Assembly (NCBI RefSeq): GCF_015352955.1
Contig: NZ_JACYOX010000025.1
Coordinates: 1 to 64,000, forward strand
From: Noviherbaspirillum soli
GTDB taxonomy: Bacteria; Pseudomonadota; Gammaproteobacteria; Burkholderiales; Burkholderiaceae_D
Reading direction: 5' to 3'
DNA: 64,000 nt
Shown: positions 18,793 to 28,367 of the stretch, one piece after another
How the letters are laid out: each line of letters starts with the position of its first letter
How positions within the stretch are numbered: position 1 is the first letter of the stretch
Notes under the pieces: generated by a model
The model's input: only the letters and a program-made list of their open reading frames with translations
Databases searched by the model: none
What the model was told of the DNA's origin: nothing
Program-made: the position numbers and the translations under genes

Positions 18793-20193
18793 ATGAATAC
18801 ACACATCGCCACATTCCATTCCATCCGAACAAGGAGCATTCTTCTTCTGAACCGAAGAACGCAGCTGATCGCCTGCCTGATCTTCATCGGCACCATGCTG
18901 TCGTCCATCATTCCGCCGTTCCAGTCGCCGGATGAATTCGACCATATCAAGCGCGCCTACCTTCTGTCGCAGGGGCAGTTGATCCTGGTCAGCCCGCCCA
19001 ACGCCAGTTCAGGCGGCTATATCGACAACGGCCTGCTGCAGTACATGGATGGCTTCACCCATCTGCCATTCGAAGAAAAACACACGGTGGCGCGCGAAAC
19101 GATAGAGCATGCCAGGCAGTCGCGCTGGCAGCACACGGCCAACTTTTCGATCGCACCCGGCACCGGCTATTACTTCCCGCTGGTCTATCTGCCCCAGGCC
19201 GCAGGCCTGCTGATCGGGCAGGCGCTCGATCTGTCGGTCGACCTGTCCTACCGCCTGGCGCGGCTGCTGGCGCTCAGCGCCACGCTGGGCCTGCTGTTCT
19301 TCGCCGCCCGGATTTACCCGACCAACCTCCTGACGCTGGCCCTGCTGGCGCTGCCGATGACGGTGTTCCAGATGGTATCGGCCACATTGGACGGCACCAC
19401 GACCGCGCTGGCGATCCTGTGCCTCTCGCTGTTCATGCGGGCCTGCGACCGCAGCATGGCCTATCCGAAGTGGATGTCATGGTTGCTCGGGATGGCGCTG
19501 CTGCTGCTGGTAAACAGCCGCACGCATCTGCTGCCGCTATTGGCGCTGCCGCTGGTGATCTATTTTTTCCGCAAACGCACGCTTGACCTCGCGCTATGCG
19601 CCGGGCTGACGGTGACGGCGCTGGCATGGCTGTTCATCGCCATGCGCTACACGATAGACCTGCGGGTGGCGCGCAGCGCCTCCCTGGGCGAAATCATCGG
19701 CTATTACCTCAGCAAGCCGCTCGCCTTTCCCTCGGTGCTGTGGGCGACCTTGATGGATAGCGAGACCAGGCAATACTATCAGCAGGCCTTTGTCGGCAAG
19801 CTGGGCTGGCTCGACCTGCAATTCCAGGACTGGTTCTACAACCTGTCCCTGCTGTTCTGCGCCGCGATGGCCGCGCTATCGGTGCAATGGTCCACCCTGC
19901 GCCAGGACTGGCGGGTGCGCGTCTGCCTGGCGGCCTGCGCCGGCATCTCACTGCTGCTGGTGTTCTTCCTGCTGCTGGTGACCTGGAGCAAGCATCCGGC
20001 CGCACTGATCGAAGGCGTCCAGGGCAGGTATTTCCTGGTGCCCTGCATCCTGCTTGCCTATGCGCTCAAGGGCCAGGCCACGCTGGTGTCGGGCAACCGC
20101 AGGATCATCGGCCTTTTGCTGCTCTATCTCTATCTGCTGATGCTGTCCGTCGTCATGCCGCAGGAACTGATCTACCGTTATTTCGCCAACTGA
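18793..20193 (+). CDS. DUF2142-family polytopic membrane protein
   Basis: A 466-residue protein with about 10-12 transmembrane segments. After the first membrane segment comes IIPPFQSPDEFDHIKRAYLL, typical of DUF2142, and MVSATLDGTTTALA near residue 200. The family is found in surface-polysaccharide loci and resembles GT-C glycosyltransferases in layout, with a conserved acidic motif in the first outer loop (PDEFDH). A role in glycan assembly is inferred. It is followed, 57 bp on, by another polytopic protein, and the two may form an operon. The start ATG lacks a strong ribosome site. Confidence 0.82.
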   Translation: MNTHIATFHSIRTRSILLLNRRTQLIACLIFIGTMLSSIIPPFQSPDEFDHIKRAYLLSQGQLILVSPPNASSGGYIDNGLLQYMDGFTHLPFEEKHTVARETIEHARQSRWQHTANFSIAPGTGYYFPLVYLPQAAGLLIGQALDLSVDLSYRLARLLALSATLGLLFFAARIYPTNLLTLALLALPMTVFQMVSATLDGTTTALAILCLSLFMRACDRSMAYPKWMSWLLGMALLLLVNSRTHLLPLLALPLVIYFFRKRTLDLALCAGLTVTALAWLFIAMRYTIDLRVARSASLGEIIGYYLSKPLAFPSVLWATLMDSETRQYYQQAFVGKLGWLDLQFQDWFYNLSLLFCAAMAALSVQWSTLRQDWRVRVCLAACAGISLLLVFFLLLVTWSKHPAALIEGVQGRYFLVPCILLAYALKGQATLVSGNRRIIGLLLLYLYLLMLSVVMPQELIYRYFAN

Positions 20194-20250
20194 CCTGCTG
20201 GCCGGCGCCGATTTGCGCCGGCCAGCAAGCTCCACACCCGTTACCGACCT

Positions 20251-21666
20251 ATGGATGCACACCCTCAAGCAGCAGTCCGGCCACGCGGCAATGCCAGAAA
20301 GGCCGGGCTGGTTTGTCTGATTGCCCTGGCCTGCGCGCTGGCCCTGGCCTATGAATTTTCACCGGGCTTCATGTCCTTCGACACCCTGTACCAGTACCGG
20401 CAGGCAAAAGGCCTGGCCGCGCTCAACGATGCGCATCCGGTCATCATGGTGATGTTGTGGCGCTTCTTCGACAGCGTAAGCGACAGCACTGGCGCCATGC
20501 TGCTATTTCACCAGTTGCTCTACTGGCTGACAGTCGCGCTGTTTGCGCTGCTGGTGGCGCGCCGCCTGGCCTGGCGCATCGCACTCCTGCTGGCCATCGG
20601 CTTTTGCCCGCCTCTGGTGATTACCTCGCTGCACATCTGGAAGGACGTCGGCATGATGTGCATGCTGGCATTGGCCTGCGCGGCCCTGCTTGGCTACCTG
20701 CGTTACCGACATTGGGGCTGGCTGCTGCTGGCTGCGCTGGCACTGTTCTATGCAATCGCCGTCAGGATCAACGGCTTCATTCCCGGCGTGTTCCTGATGG
20801 GCTTCCTGGCCTACGCGGCTGTATCACGCGCACGCCTGCCAGTGCTGAAAAAGACGGGTATGGCCCTGCTTGCGGTGGCGGCGCTGAGCCTGGCTTACTT
20901 CCAGGGCATTGCCGTCCTCAATGCCAACGCCGAGAAAAGCAATGGCCTGGGCACCCTGCTGGTGTGGGACCTGGCCGAAATCTCGCTGGCGCGCGGCGAG
21001 GACGTGATACCGCCCTACATCCCGCGCGTCGGCACCGGAGCGCTGCTGCAGGATCTGGCGCGGGTCCGCGTGCCGGACACCAATTACCCTTACTGGGCCG
21101 TAGTCTGGCCTTTCCCGCCACAGGAGTTCCAGGGCCGCCTCCTGCCCGACTGGCTGAAGGTAGTGGCTGCAAATCCCGGCATCTACCTGAAGCACCGCAG
21201 CCACCTGTTCCTGACCATGCTGGGGATAGGCGTGCCGAAGATTTATTACCCCTATCATCCGGGCATCGATGGCAACGAGTTTGGCTTCCGCTTCAACCAC
21301 ATCAGCGAGCAGCGCGCCGGCAGCTATTTCCGCGCCTTCGACCGCCTTGCGGCGACCCTCTTCTACAAGCCCTGGCTTTATCTGTTGCTGTGCATCGCGA
21401 CACTGGGGCTGTCCTGGCAGCGCTTCCGTGGCGCACGCGGCAACCGGGATGAAAACCTGCTGGCCGCCACGGTGGCCGTGAGCGGCATCGCCAACATGGC
21501 GTCCTTGTTTTTCCTGGCGACAGCGGCGGACTATCGCTATGTAATCTGGACCGTGTTCGCCGGTTTGCTGGGCGGGGTGATGGTGGCGGCGGACATGCTG
21601 CGGGAACGCAGGATGGGAAGCGTTGCGGCGCAGGCCATGCCGCGTCGGGAACGTGGCATGGCCTGA
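20251..21666 (+). CDS. Polytopic membrane protein, GT-C-like
   Basis: A 471-residue protein with about 10-11 membrane segments and a large C-terminal loop (about residues 225-370). It has YEFSPGFMSFDTLYQYRQA, with an acidic residue in the first loop as in GT-C glycosyltransferases, and HIWKDVGMM after the third or fourth segment. It follows the DUF2142 gene by 57 bp in the same direction, so joint work on a lipid-linked glycan is plausible but not shown. I cannot assign a specific reaction. Confidence 0.75.
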   Translation: MDAHPQAAVRPRGNARKAGLVCLIALACALALAYEFSPGFMSFDTLYQYRQAKGLAALNDAHPVIMVMLWRFFDSVSDSTGAMLLFHQLLYWLTVALFALLVARRLAWRIALLLAIGFCPPLVITSLHIWKDVGMMCMLALACAALLGYLRYRHWGWLLLAALALFYAIAVRINGFIPGVFLMGFLAYAAVSRARLPVLKKTGMALLAVAALSLAYFQGIAVLNANAEKSNGLGTLLVWDLAEISLARGEDVIPPYIPRVGTGALLQDLARVRVPDTNYPYWAVVWPFPPQEFQGRLLPDWLKVVAANPGIYLKHRSHLFLTMLGIGVPKIYYPYHPGIDGNEFGFRFNHISEQRAGSYFRAFDRLAATLFYKPWLYLLLCIATLGLSWQRFRGARGNRDENLLAATVAVSGIANMASLFFLATAADYRYVIWTVFAGLLGGVMVAADMLRERRMGSVAAQAMPRRERGMA

Positions 21667-21693
21667 GGCGGGCTCAACGGAGCGGCCAGGCTT

Positions 21694-22098
21694 TCAACGG
21701 GAAAAGTCCCCGGCCCGCTCCGGCTGATAAATCACCTCGACGATCCTGACCTTCACCAGGCGCCCGTCCGGCCCCGGCCAGTCGATGCTGTCGCCGACCG
21801 ACAGGCCCAGCAGCGCGGTGCCAACCGGTGTGAGGATGGAAATGCCGTCAGGCACATCCGGCATTTCCCTGGGATAGGACAGGGTCAAGCAAAACGTTTC
21901 CGGCGACTCGTCGATCTGGAACCGCACCGTCGAGCGCATCGTCACCACGGTCGGCGGCATGTCTTGCGGCGCGAGAATGTCAGCCCTGTCGAGTTCTTCG
22001 AGAAGGGACTGCGCGGCTAGGGAATCGGGCGGCAGGGTATCGAGCAGGCCCTCGATCCGTTCGAGGTCCGTCGAGGACACGATGATGGATGGTTTCAT
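21694..22098 (-). CDS. rnk: Nucleoside diphosphate kinase regulator Rnk (GreA/GreB C-terminal fold)
   Basis: A 134-residue protein with an N-terminal short coiled region (SSTDLERIEGLLD) and a C-terminal FKBP-like domain shared with GreA/GreB (ISILTPVGTALLGLSVGDSIDWPGPDGR). Rnk binds RNA polymerase and in some species modulates nucleoside diphosphate kinase and transcription. The length matches the family. GGAGTTCC lies upstream of the ATG in the minus-strand reading, a usable ribosome site. It converges with the membrane-protein pair. Confidence 0.9.
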   Translation of the reverse strand: MKPSIIVSSTDLERIEGLLDTLPPDSLAAQSLLEELDRADILAPQDMPPTVVTMRSTVRFQIDESPETFCLTLSYPREMPDVPDGISILTPVGTALLGLSVGDSIDWPGPDGRLVKVRIVEVIYQPERAGDFSR

Positions 22099-22404
22099 GG
22101 TTGGAACTCCCGGCAGGCCTTAAGCCTGACAATTGATTGAAGGGATGGACCGGCGGTACGCCCCGGACGCCATTTGCGCGGAGCGGACAAAGCCAGTCAG
22201 ATGCCGTTTGCCGGAGATGCGCGACAGCTCAGCTATCGGCGGCGGCACAGCGGCGAAGCTGTTGCGTCGGGGCAGGCTCGGGAGGCTGGAAAACCCGGGA
22301 GGGTTATCAGGCGCTCACCGAGCCCAGGAAAGGCAGGCAAGATCCCGGACGGACAAGGATGCCGTGCCGATGCGTGGAAACGGCACGGCGGGCGTAGCGA
22401 GGCG

Positions 22405-22674
22405 ATGCGCAAGAAGATCGCCGGCAAGGACGCGCGGCAGCGACTTCCCCTGTTTCAGGGAAGAACAATCGTCATTCAGGGGAATGCGGGGCTTGTTCAC
22501 TGTGAAGTCTGCGGATGCGGGCTGGCCGGAATGGTCGAGTATATAGGCTTTGGCCGGATCTTCAATGACATGACGGGCTGCGTTTTGTGCCAGGGCGCGG
22601 CTCCCCCAAGGCATCGCCAGAAACGGAAAAGGGGATTGGCTTCAAGTCAACCCCCCTTCAATCCCTGGTGCTGA
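22405..22674 (+). CDS. Possible small Cys-rich protein
   Basis: An 89-codon frame with a zinc-ribbon-like spacing: HCEVCGCG then GCVLCQG 30 residues later. The ATG at 22405 has GAGG close upstream. The frame runs into the tRNA-derived repeat and ends inside it, and it overlaps a terminator-like hairpin on the other strand. The last 20 residues are therefore doubtful. It may be a chance ORF. Confidence 0.3.
   Translation: MRKKIAGKDARQRLPLFQGRTIVIQGNAGLVHCEVCGCGLAGMVEYIGFGRIFNDMTGCVLCQGAAPPRHRQKRKRGLASSQPPFNPWC
22627..22655 (-). terminator. Probable original terminator of tRNA-Thr
   Basis: On the minus strand GGGGGTTG pairs with CAATCCCC (one G-T wobble), followed by TTTT. It lies just beyond the 22666-22710 copy of the tRNA-Thr 3' end, as expected if this copy is the ancestral 3' end displaced by the island. 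Confidence 0.55.
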
Positions 22675-22710
22675 TGAGACGAATCGAACGTCCGACCTAC
22701 TGATTACGAA
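22666..22710 (-). repeat. Island end: 45-bp copy of the tRNA-Thr 3' half (att-like)
   Basis: Identical over 45 bp to 29387-29431, the 3' part of tRNA-Thr including CCA, T arm and half of the anticodon loop. Identity stops abruptly at both edges. It is the typical footprint of site-specific integration into a tRNA gene. Confidence 0.9.
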
Positions 22711-22921
22711 CCAAATATCGAATTTTAAACACGTATATCAATTAACCACTTAGCGCGCTTGCCCAAGGTTAGGCCTATATCGACTCAGTCACGAACCGCA
22801 TTAGTTAGGTTATCTCTCGACACAAACTTGACACACCATTTCACTGACACCTTAGCGACGCAAAGGAGAATAAACTAGAGACTGGCACATTGCTTTCTAA
22901 TTCTAGAAGCAGACAACCTAT

Positions 22922-24187
22922 TTAAACTCTATCCATTGGAATCTTGTCCACTTTGTCGCCTTCGATCCTTAACATGGCACGGATGCACATGCGAGACTGA
23001 GGGTCGACAAAAATGAAGGCGTCACCGTTTGCTGCCTTGCGAAGTACCGGTTTTATATGCTCTTCTGGTTTATCTTCAGCTAGTTCAGATAAACAATTGC
23101 CTACACCGCCGATAGCGGTCCCCGAGTCATTCTGATAAAAAATCTTACGAATTTCAGCCTCGACTCTGGCTGTCTTAAATTCATTCTCAGGCAGCTGCCC
23201 CAGTACATAAAGCACTTGGTTCCGTCTTTGAATCTTAGTATCGCGTTCGTTGAGGTGGCTTTCAATCAAGGTATAAGAGGAACTTAACGTTCCATCTAAC
23301 CATTTTCTATCCGCAAGCTCAACAGCGGTTTTGTTGACGATGGCATCTTTTTCGCATACCTGAGCGAGCTCAAGACAATACTCATGTAAAGCTTGTGGGA
23401 TTTTGTCAGTAACCCAAAGTATATGACCTAACAATTCTTCTTGGAAAGCTGGCGCAATTTCATAACCCAGTTCAGTCTTAAATCCTCGCAGGACAATGGC
23501 TTCCGCTTCGGCTTTTGAAAGGCGAGCTACCTCCTTCAATTCAATAAGACGATTTGCTACTGTCCTGTAACTGGGCGTCTTATTGAAGAAATCCTTAATT
23601 CCATTTGGCACACCAACTATAAGGAACTTAACGTTTTCTTTAACGAAGTTTGGGTCATCTGCAACAGTAATGATGTCTGCGAGCTCATCCATGAGCTCGC
23701 GTTTATCGAAGATGCGTTCAAGGTTGTCGAGGACAATAAATGCTTTTTTATTGCCTGCGTCTTTGCGAGCTTGCTTAATCGCATCCTGCAACGGGTCTTC
23801 GTCCGTAATTTGGTACTTCTTGTTGTGTTCGAGTCCGCCCGAGGCTACCCCGGGAAGGCCCGCTTGAGCCGCTTTCTTTTCATCATATCCAGTCACTCTA
23901 GCAGCGCCAGGAGTTTGCATCGCTTTCTGCAACTCTTTTGCAATGCTCTTATTTCGGCTTGCATGAGCCAAATTGACTACTTTGTAGTAGACGTTATTCT
24001 TTTTAAAGAAGTCGGTATATAGCCAAGATTTTCCGCAACCGCTTTCACCGTAGATGATTATGTGTTCCTTTCGCAGAATTTTTTTTTCGAAGTCGTCCTC
24101 AAGCTCCGAACGATTTGCATACATCTTTGGGTTGTATTCACCACGAGGCGTAAACACTTCTTGTGGCTGGGGTCTTTTGGTTGCCAT
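22922..24187 (-). CDS. AAA-type ATP-binding protein
   Basis: A 421-residue protein. Walker A is GESGCGKS near residues 46-53 (IIIYGESGCGKSWLY) and Walker B is AFIVLDNLERI near residue 160. NRLIELKEVARLSKAEA resembles the sensor/lid region of orc/STAND-like ATPases. The C-terminal 150 residues look like a helical or winged-helix part. There is no membrane segment. It lies alone in the island, with codon use like the hxs genes, and could be a single-gene defence ATPase or a regulator. Its function is unknown. The start ATG at 24187 is the only good candidate. Confidence 0.75.
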   Translation of the reverse strand: MATKRPQPQEVFTPRGEYNPKMYANRSELEDDFEKKILRKEHIIIYGESGCGKSWLYTDFFKKNNVYYKVVNLAHASRNKSIAKELQKAMQTPGAARVTGYDEKKAAQAGLPGVASGGLEHNKKYQITDEDPLQDAIKQARKDAGNKKAFIVLDNLERIFDKRELMDELADIITVADDPNFVKENVKFLIVGVPNGIKDFFNKTPSYRTVANRLIELKEVARLSKAEAEAIVLRGFKTELGYEIAPAFQEELLGHILWVTDKIPQALHEYCLELAQVCEKDAIVNKTAVELADRKWLDGTLSSSYTLIESHLNERDTKIQRRNQVLYVLGQLPENEFKTARVEAEIRKIFYQNDSGTAIGGVGNCLSELAEDKPEEHIKPVLRKAANGDAFIFVDPQSRMCIRAMLRIEGDKVDKIPMDRV

Positions 24188-24312
24188 TCAAATTCCGTGC
24201 GTTGATTGTCCCGATAAGTAACGCAGAAGCGCGTAACTACAAAGCGGTATAATTGCAAATCTACCACATACGGTTAGCGACCACTAACAAACAGAACATT
24301 TTTCAGGAATAG

Positions 24313-25200
24313 TAAGAGCATCTAACAAAATGGAATTTTCGTTGTCATAGCAACTCGTCGATAATTATCGTGGCGAGGCAATATGGCACGCGAACTGGTT
24401 GATGATGAATTGTGGGAAACAGTCCGACCCCTACTACCAGTCAGGCGACGGCGCAAGACGCATCCCGGCCGCAAGCCGTTGGACGATAGGCGTGTACTGA
24501 CGGGCATTCTGTTTGTTTTGCAGTCTGGAATTCCTTGGGAAATGCTGCCGCAGGAAATGGAATGCGGCTCTGGCCTGACCTGCTGGCGGCGTTTGCGTGC
24601 TTGGCAAACGGCCGGGGTATGGCGCAAGCTGCACTGCGTCCTGCTAGACAAATTACGTGGCGCCGACAAGCTCGATTTCTCCCGGGCTGTTGCCGACAGC
24701 TCGTCGGTACGTGCCGTGCACGGCGGAAAAAAAGTGGACCGAACCCAACCGATCGCCGTAAGGCGAGCAGCAAGCACCACCTCCTCGTCGATGCACAGGG
24801 CATTCCGGTCAACGTCAGTCTGACCAAGGCCAACCGGCATGACGTCACGCAGTTGTTGCCCTTGGTCGATGGCGTCCACCCCATTCGAGGAAAACGCGGG
24901 CGGCCTTTGAAAAAGCCCAAGTCCGTTCAAGCCGATCGTGCCTACGACAGTCGCGCCCACCGCCAAGCATTGGAGCAGCGCGGTATCGGGCACCAGATTG
25001 CCAAGCGCCGAACAGCGCATGGCAGTAATTTGGGAAGGACCCGGTGGGTAGTTGAACGCACTATCGCCTGGTTGCATCAGTTCCGGCGACTACGTGTACG
25101 CTACGAACGACTGCCCTCGATTCATGAAGCATTCCTTCACTTGGGCTGCGCCCTTATTTGCTGGCGCATTTTGAAAAACTCATTTTGTTAGATGCTCTTA
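24313..25200 (+). mobile_element. IS5-family insertion sequence (two-frame, IS427-like)
   Basis: Perfect 20-bp terminal inverted repeats lie at 24313-24332 and 25181-25200 (TAAGAGCATCTAACAAAATG). The outermost TA on each side may be the duplicated target, making the element 24315-25198. It sits between the ATPase gene and hxsC. Both ends and the transposase frames look intact, so it may be active. Confidence 0.9.
24383..25191 (+). CDS. IS5-family transposase, made by -1 frameshift
   Basis: Two overlapping frames: 24383-24823 gives the N-terminal part (MARELVDDELWETVRPLLP, VADSSSVRAVHGGK), and the frame ending at 25191 gives the C-terminal part (SKHHLLVDAQGIP, ADRAYDS, RWVVERTIAWLHQFRRL). A slippery heptamer A AAA AAA at 24727-24733 is in the right phase for a -1 shift, giving a fused DDE transposase of about 269 residues. 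The first Asp of the DDE triad is in VADSS, the second in ADRAYDS, and the Glu in VVERT. Confidence 0.88.
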
Positions 25201-25266
25201 ATCATACGAAATCAAAAAGCATATATGTTCAGTGGATATCCGCATTGCGGATATCCTTTTAAGTAG

Positions 25267-26475
25267 CTATAGAAAAGGGCTGATATTCTCGCTGTGTCTG
25301 TACATCACTTGAGTAGAAAAGAAGCCACCACATTCAGATTTTCTTGCGCAACTGCCGCATTGAGGAAGGTATTCATTTTTCCAATCTGAAATAGATTTCC
25401 GATAAACGTCTTCAACATCCCGGTTTACCAAGCACAACTGATGGTTGTAAACAGAGCAGTGCATGCCATAAGCGCGAAGAACTTCAATAGCTTCCGACAA
25501 GGTATCCCGGTATGTGTAAGGGTCAGCCCAAAGGCTATCGAGATTGGCACGGGTAAAACCGGTAATCTCCAGCCCCATCAACGCGACATGGTCAACGAAC
25601 AACAGATTGCGAGCAATGAACTCGCAGGTCTGCACCAGCCGAGGAAGCGACTGCTGATGCACCACGACGCGAACTTCGACGCGAACGCCATGGCGTTTGA
25701 GATTAAGAATGCCATGAATTGTCTCGTCAAAGGCTCCTTGTGACTGCACGATATAATCGTGACGCACAGGGTCGTCCGAGTAAAGCGGAATACCAAGCTG
25801 CAGATCCGGATGCTTCACACGTCCCAATTTTTCGGCGTAAGCCTCATTCTTGAAGCTCCGGCCGTTTGTGAGAACGTCCAGAGACGTACCGGGTAGGCTA
25901 ACTTTGGCCGTGTTCACGAGTTCAATAAATCTGTCTCCGTAAGTGGTCGGCTCGCCGCCGGTGAATCCAATATTCTCGGTTCCCTGTGGAATCATGCGAA
26001 TTAACTCGAACGCGTCATCCATCAACCATGAGTCGTCAGCGCTTTTCGGCGGCTGGCTACACATTAAGCAGAGGTGGTTGCAGCGTTCCGTAAGCAAGAT
26101 AGAATTGTTCGGCGCATTTTTCCGGAAGACCGCGGAAATGCTTTGCCCACTGGGGTTCAGGCGAACGATGTCCCCTTCATCTAAATACCCGTAGTCGCTT
26201 GGCAGGAGATAAACATCCAATACTGCATCGGCTATATGTTTTACAAGGTCCAACTCCTCATCCGTCCCGCATAGAAGCAATGCGGAAAAAGGTTTGGAGC
26301 TACGAATGGATACTACGAAGTCCTCTGTCAGCTTTCGGACATCGGCGCCTTTGAGCAAGAGCGCAGTTTTCTTACGCAACGCTGCCGGAAGATTTGCATT
26401 TCGAGTCACATGCGCCAAGCTTGGGTGCAACGTGGTGGTGTTGCGCGTCTCGACTTTTCCTCTTAATTTCAGCAT
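25267..26475 (-). CDS. hxsC: HXS-system radical SAM protein HxsC
   Basis: A 402-residue radical SAM enzyme. The CxxxCxxC cluster motif is C132/C136/C139 (RCNHLCLMC), followed by FTGGEPTTYG, the GGE motif that contacts SAM. The C-terminal part has further cysteines (CGSCARKSECGGFFS) that could bind auxiliary clusters. It is expected to modify the HxsA peptide together with HxsB. I chose the ATG at 26475 (MLKLRGK) over the GTG at 26487 because AAGGTGG lies 8 bases upstream. It overlaps the hxsB stop by 7 bases, so translation is probably coupled. It is the last gene of the operon; the IS5 element lies downstream. Confidence 0.9.
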   Translation of the reverse strand: MLKLRGKVETRNTTTLHPSLAHVTRNANLPAALRKKTALLLKGADVRKLTEDFVVSIRSSKPFSALLLCGTDEELDLVKHIADAVLDVYLLPSDYGYLDEGDIVRLNPSGQSISAVFRKNAPNNSILLTERCNHLCLMCSQPPKSADDSWLMDDAFELIRMIPQGTENIGFTGGEPTTYGDRFIELVNTAKVSLPGTSLDVLTNGRSFKNEAYAEKLGRVKHPDLQLGIPLYSDDPVRHDYIVQSQGAFDETIHGILNLKRHGVRVEVRVVVHQQSLPRLVQTCEFIARNLLFVDHVALMGLEITGFTRANLDSLWADPYTYRDTLSEAIEVLRAYGMHCSVYNHQLCLVNRDVEDVYRKSISDWKNEYLPQCGSCARKSECGGFFSTQVMYRHSENISPFL

Positions 26476-27944
26476 ATATTCGCCCACCTTGTGAATAATC
26501 GGCGCACAAACGAATCAGCTTCCATTCTTCGAATGAGCCCTCTGTAAATGTGCATATTACGTTGGCAGAATTCGCTCTCAGGCTTACGCCCGACCATGTC
26601 TTGCTGCTGCCCCCAATGGAAAATAGGGTCGGAACCGCACCAAGGCTCAAAGGCGCAGTCATTACACATGGGTGCCGAGTAAGCGAAGCTTTCATCCAAC
26701 GCTTCTAGGAATGTCTCATTGGTGAAAAGTGTTTGGAAGCTATCGTCAACGGTACCCAGTTTAAACTTTGTGTCCTTCATTTCAGCCAGCATGCGCGCTT
26801 CATCGCTGGCGTATACTGCACCGTCATAGTTGTAGACGACTGCCCCTAAGCCAATGCCGGCAGGAGACATCAAGTCGACGTAGCCGGGGTCGCGGCACGT
26901 AAGCATTTTGGTCAGAATGGTCGCGGCGTAATATTCGCGAAATTCGATTCCTTGCCGGTTCAGTTCTATGATGTAGTCCAGCGCCTCATCATAGAACTGC
27001 AGCCAACGCTCAGCGTTGTAAGCGCGGTAGAACTTCGTTTTAAGGGCAAAACCGTACGGCGATAGCGGACGTAGAAAAATGCCGCTGAATTCCTGCTCCA
27101 GATATTCATCAATTATTTCGTGAACTAGAGGAAGGCTCGCTTCGGTGGTAGTCATGAGTGCGCTGACCGACCGACGGCCGAGACGCTGCCGCACCTTGGA
27201 AATTCCCGCAATTGTGCGTTCGTAAGAATCGCCACCCGGACGCGGCCGATTTTTGTTATGCAGTTCGCGTGGGCCGTCTAAGGACGTTGAAATGCCGATG
27301 TCATGTTCTGCGCAGAAGTTGAGCATTTCATCGTCAATGACCGCCAAATTGGTCGCTGCAATAAAGGTCAACCCCTTGGGCTGGGGCAGATTTTGATTGG
27401 CGGCCTTCGCCCTCAGTACTACATACTTCATCATCTCAAAATTTAAAAACGACTCACCGCCTTGGAATTCAATCTTCACTGCGGGGTTGGGAGACTGCAG
27501 CACCAAGCCGATGGCTTTTTCCGCATGTTCTCGGCTCATGTCGAAGGTCGCCTTGTCCTCGGACTGCCGGGATACTTGGCAATAGGGACAGGCGTGTTCA
27601 CACCGAAGGGTAAGCACGAAGATATGAAGTCCCGTCCAGTTCGCTAACTGCTCATGGCGGGTGCGGACCTTAATCGCTAGCAGGTCAGGCGCCATGCGAG
27701 AGTGCGCGTCGGTCAGGAAATGCCGCGCGCGTAAGTCGGCATAATGTGGGTCCTCTGCTCGCATTTGCCCGCTTACGAGGCGCTGTAGCGGTTCGCGTTC
27801 GATGAGCGCGTATTCCCCAGCGAGGTTGGTAGCAACATAGCGGGAGTCGTCCAGCGCGGTGAAGCGAAATGGCAAAATGTCGTACTGCGCGGGTCGGTCA
27901 ACCGGGATACGGTTGAAAAACGTCATTGGCTGAAATTTGCTCAT
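26469..27944 (-). CDS. hxsB: HXS-system radical SAM maturase HxsB
   Basis: A 491-residue radical SAM enzyme with an N-terminal region of about 100 residues that may recognise the precursor. The [4Fe-4S] motif is C115/C119/C122 (CEHACPYC), followed by IEFQGGESFLNF, the GGE motif. The C-terminal SPASM-like region (APMCNDCAFEPWCGSDP, and SEFCQRN) should hold auxiliary clusters. Length and layout fit HxsB. The ATG at 27944 has GAGG 6 bases upstream; a GTG at 27956 would overlap the hxsD stop. It starts 8 bases after hxsD. Confidence 0.9.
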   Translation of the reverse strand: MSKFQPMTFFNRIPVDRPAQYDILPFRFTALDDSRYVATNLAGEYALIEREPLQRLVSGQMRAEDPHYADLRARHFLTDAHSRMAPDLLAIKVRTRHEQLANWTGLHIFVLTLRCEHACPYCQVSRQSEDKATFDMSREHAEKAIGLVLQSPNPAVKIEFQGGESFLNFEMMKYVVLRAKAANQNLPQPKGLTFIAATNLAVIDDEMLNFCAEHDIGISTSLDGPRELHNKNRPRPGGDSYERTIAGISKVRQRLGRRSVSALMTTTEASLPLVHEIIDEYLEQEFSGIFLRPLSPYGFALKTKFYRAYNAERWLQFYDEALDYIIELNRQGIEFREYYAATILTKMLTCRDPGYVDLMSPAGIGLGAVVYNYDGAVYASDEARMLAEMKDTKFKLGTVDDSFQTLFTNETFLEALDESFAYSAPMCNDCAFEPWCGSDPIFHWGQQQDMVGRKPESEFCQRNMHIYRGLIRRMEADSFVRRLFTRWANIC

Positions 27945-27952
27945 ACCAATCC

Positions 27953-28270
27953 TCACACCGCTGGAGCTGCGCCATCCGGCGCAATGAGGCCCGTTTTGGA
28001 GAATGCATGCGCCAAGATAAGGTTGCGCACTCCTTCTGTCTGAATGCGTATTTGCTCACGCAACTGCTGGTCGAGTGCTTCGTTACGGAGCAGTTTTCCA
28101 AGATGGTCAAGCCCCTCCTCTGACTTCATCCCAAGGGGGCTAGCCGTGACGATGATGCAATTTTTACCGTCTCGTGATTGCAAATTGACTCCAAAAGAAG
28201 CGACGGCTGTGAAACGGTGGCAAGCTTTCTGAATCGCCAAAAGCGAAAATGCATTGGCGTCAAATTCCAT
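27953..28270 (-). CDS. hxsD: HXS-system protein HxsD
   Basis: A 105-residue protein (MEFDANAFSLLAIQKACHRFTA...). It has the small size, beta/alpha layout and position expected of HxsD, the accessory protein between the precursor and the radical SAM genes, and could act as a recognition or escort protein (inference). The frame is open to 28378, but homology-like content starts at the ATG at 28270. No strong ribosome site is seen there. It is separated from hxsA by 140 bp that contain a hairpin. Confidence 0.8.
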   Translation of the reverse strand: MEFDANAFSLLAIQKACHRFTAVASFGVNLQSRDGKNCIIVTASPLGMKSEEGLDHLGKLLRNEALDQQLREQIRIQTEGVRNLILAHAFSKTGLIAPDGAAPAV

Positions 28271-28367
28271 TACAAGTGGTTCTTTCAAAATATTCTCTGA
28301 AAAATGGGATGGATAGTGCCCACGCGTATTGATGGCGGAAGCGGGTGGGAAAAGAACATATGAATGG

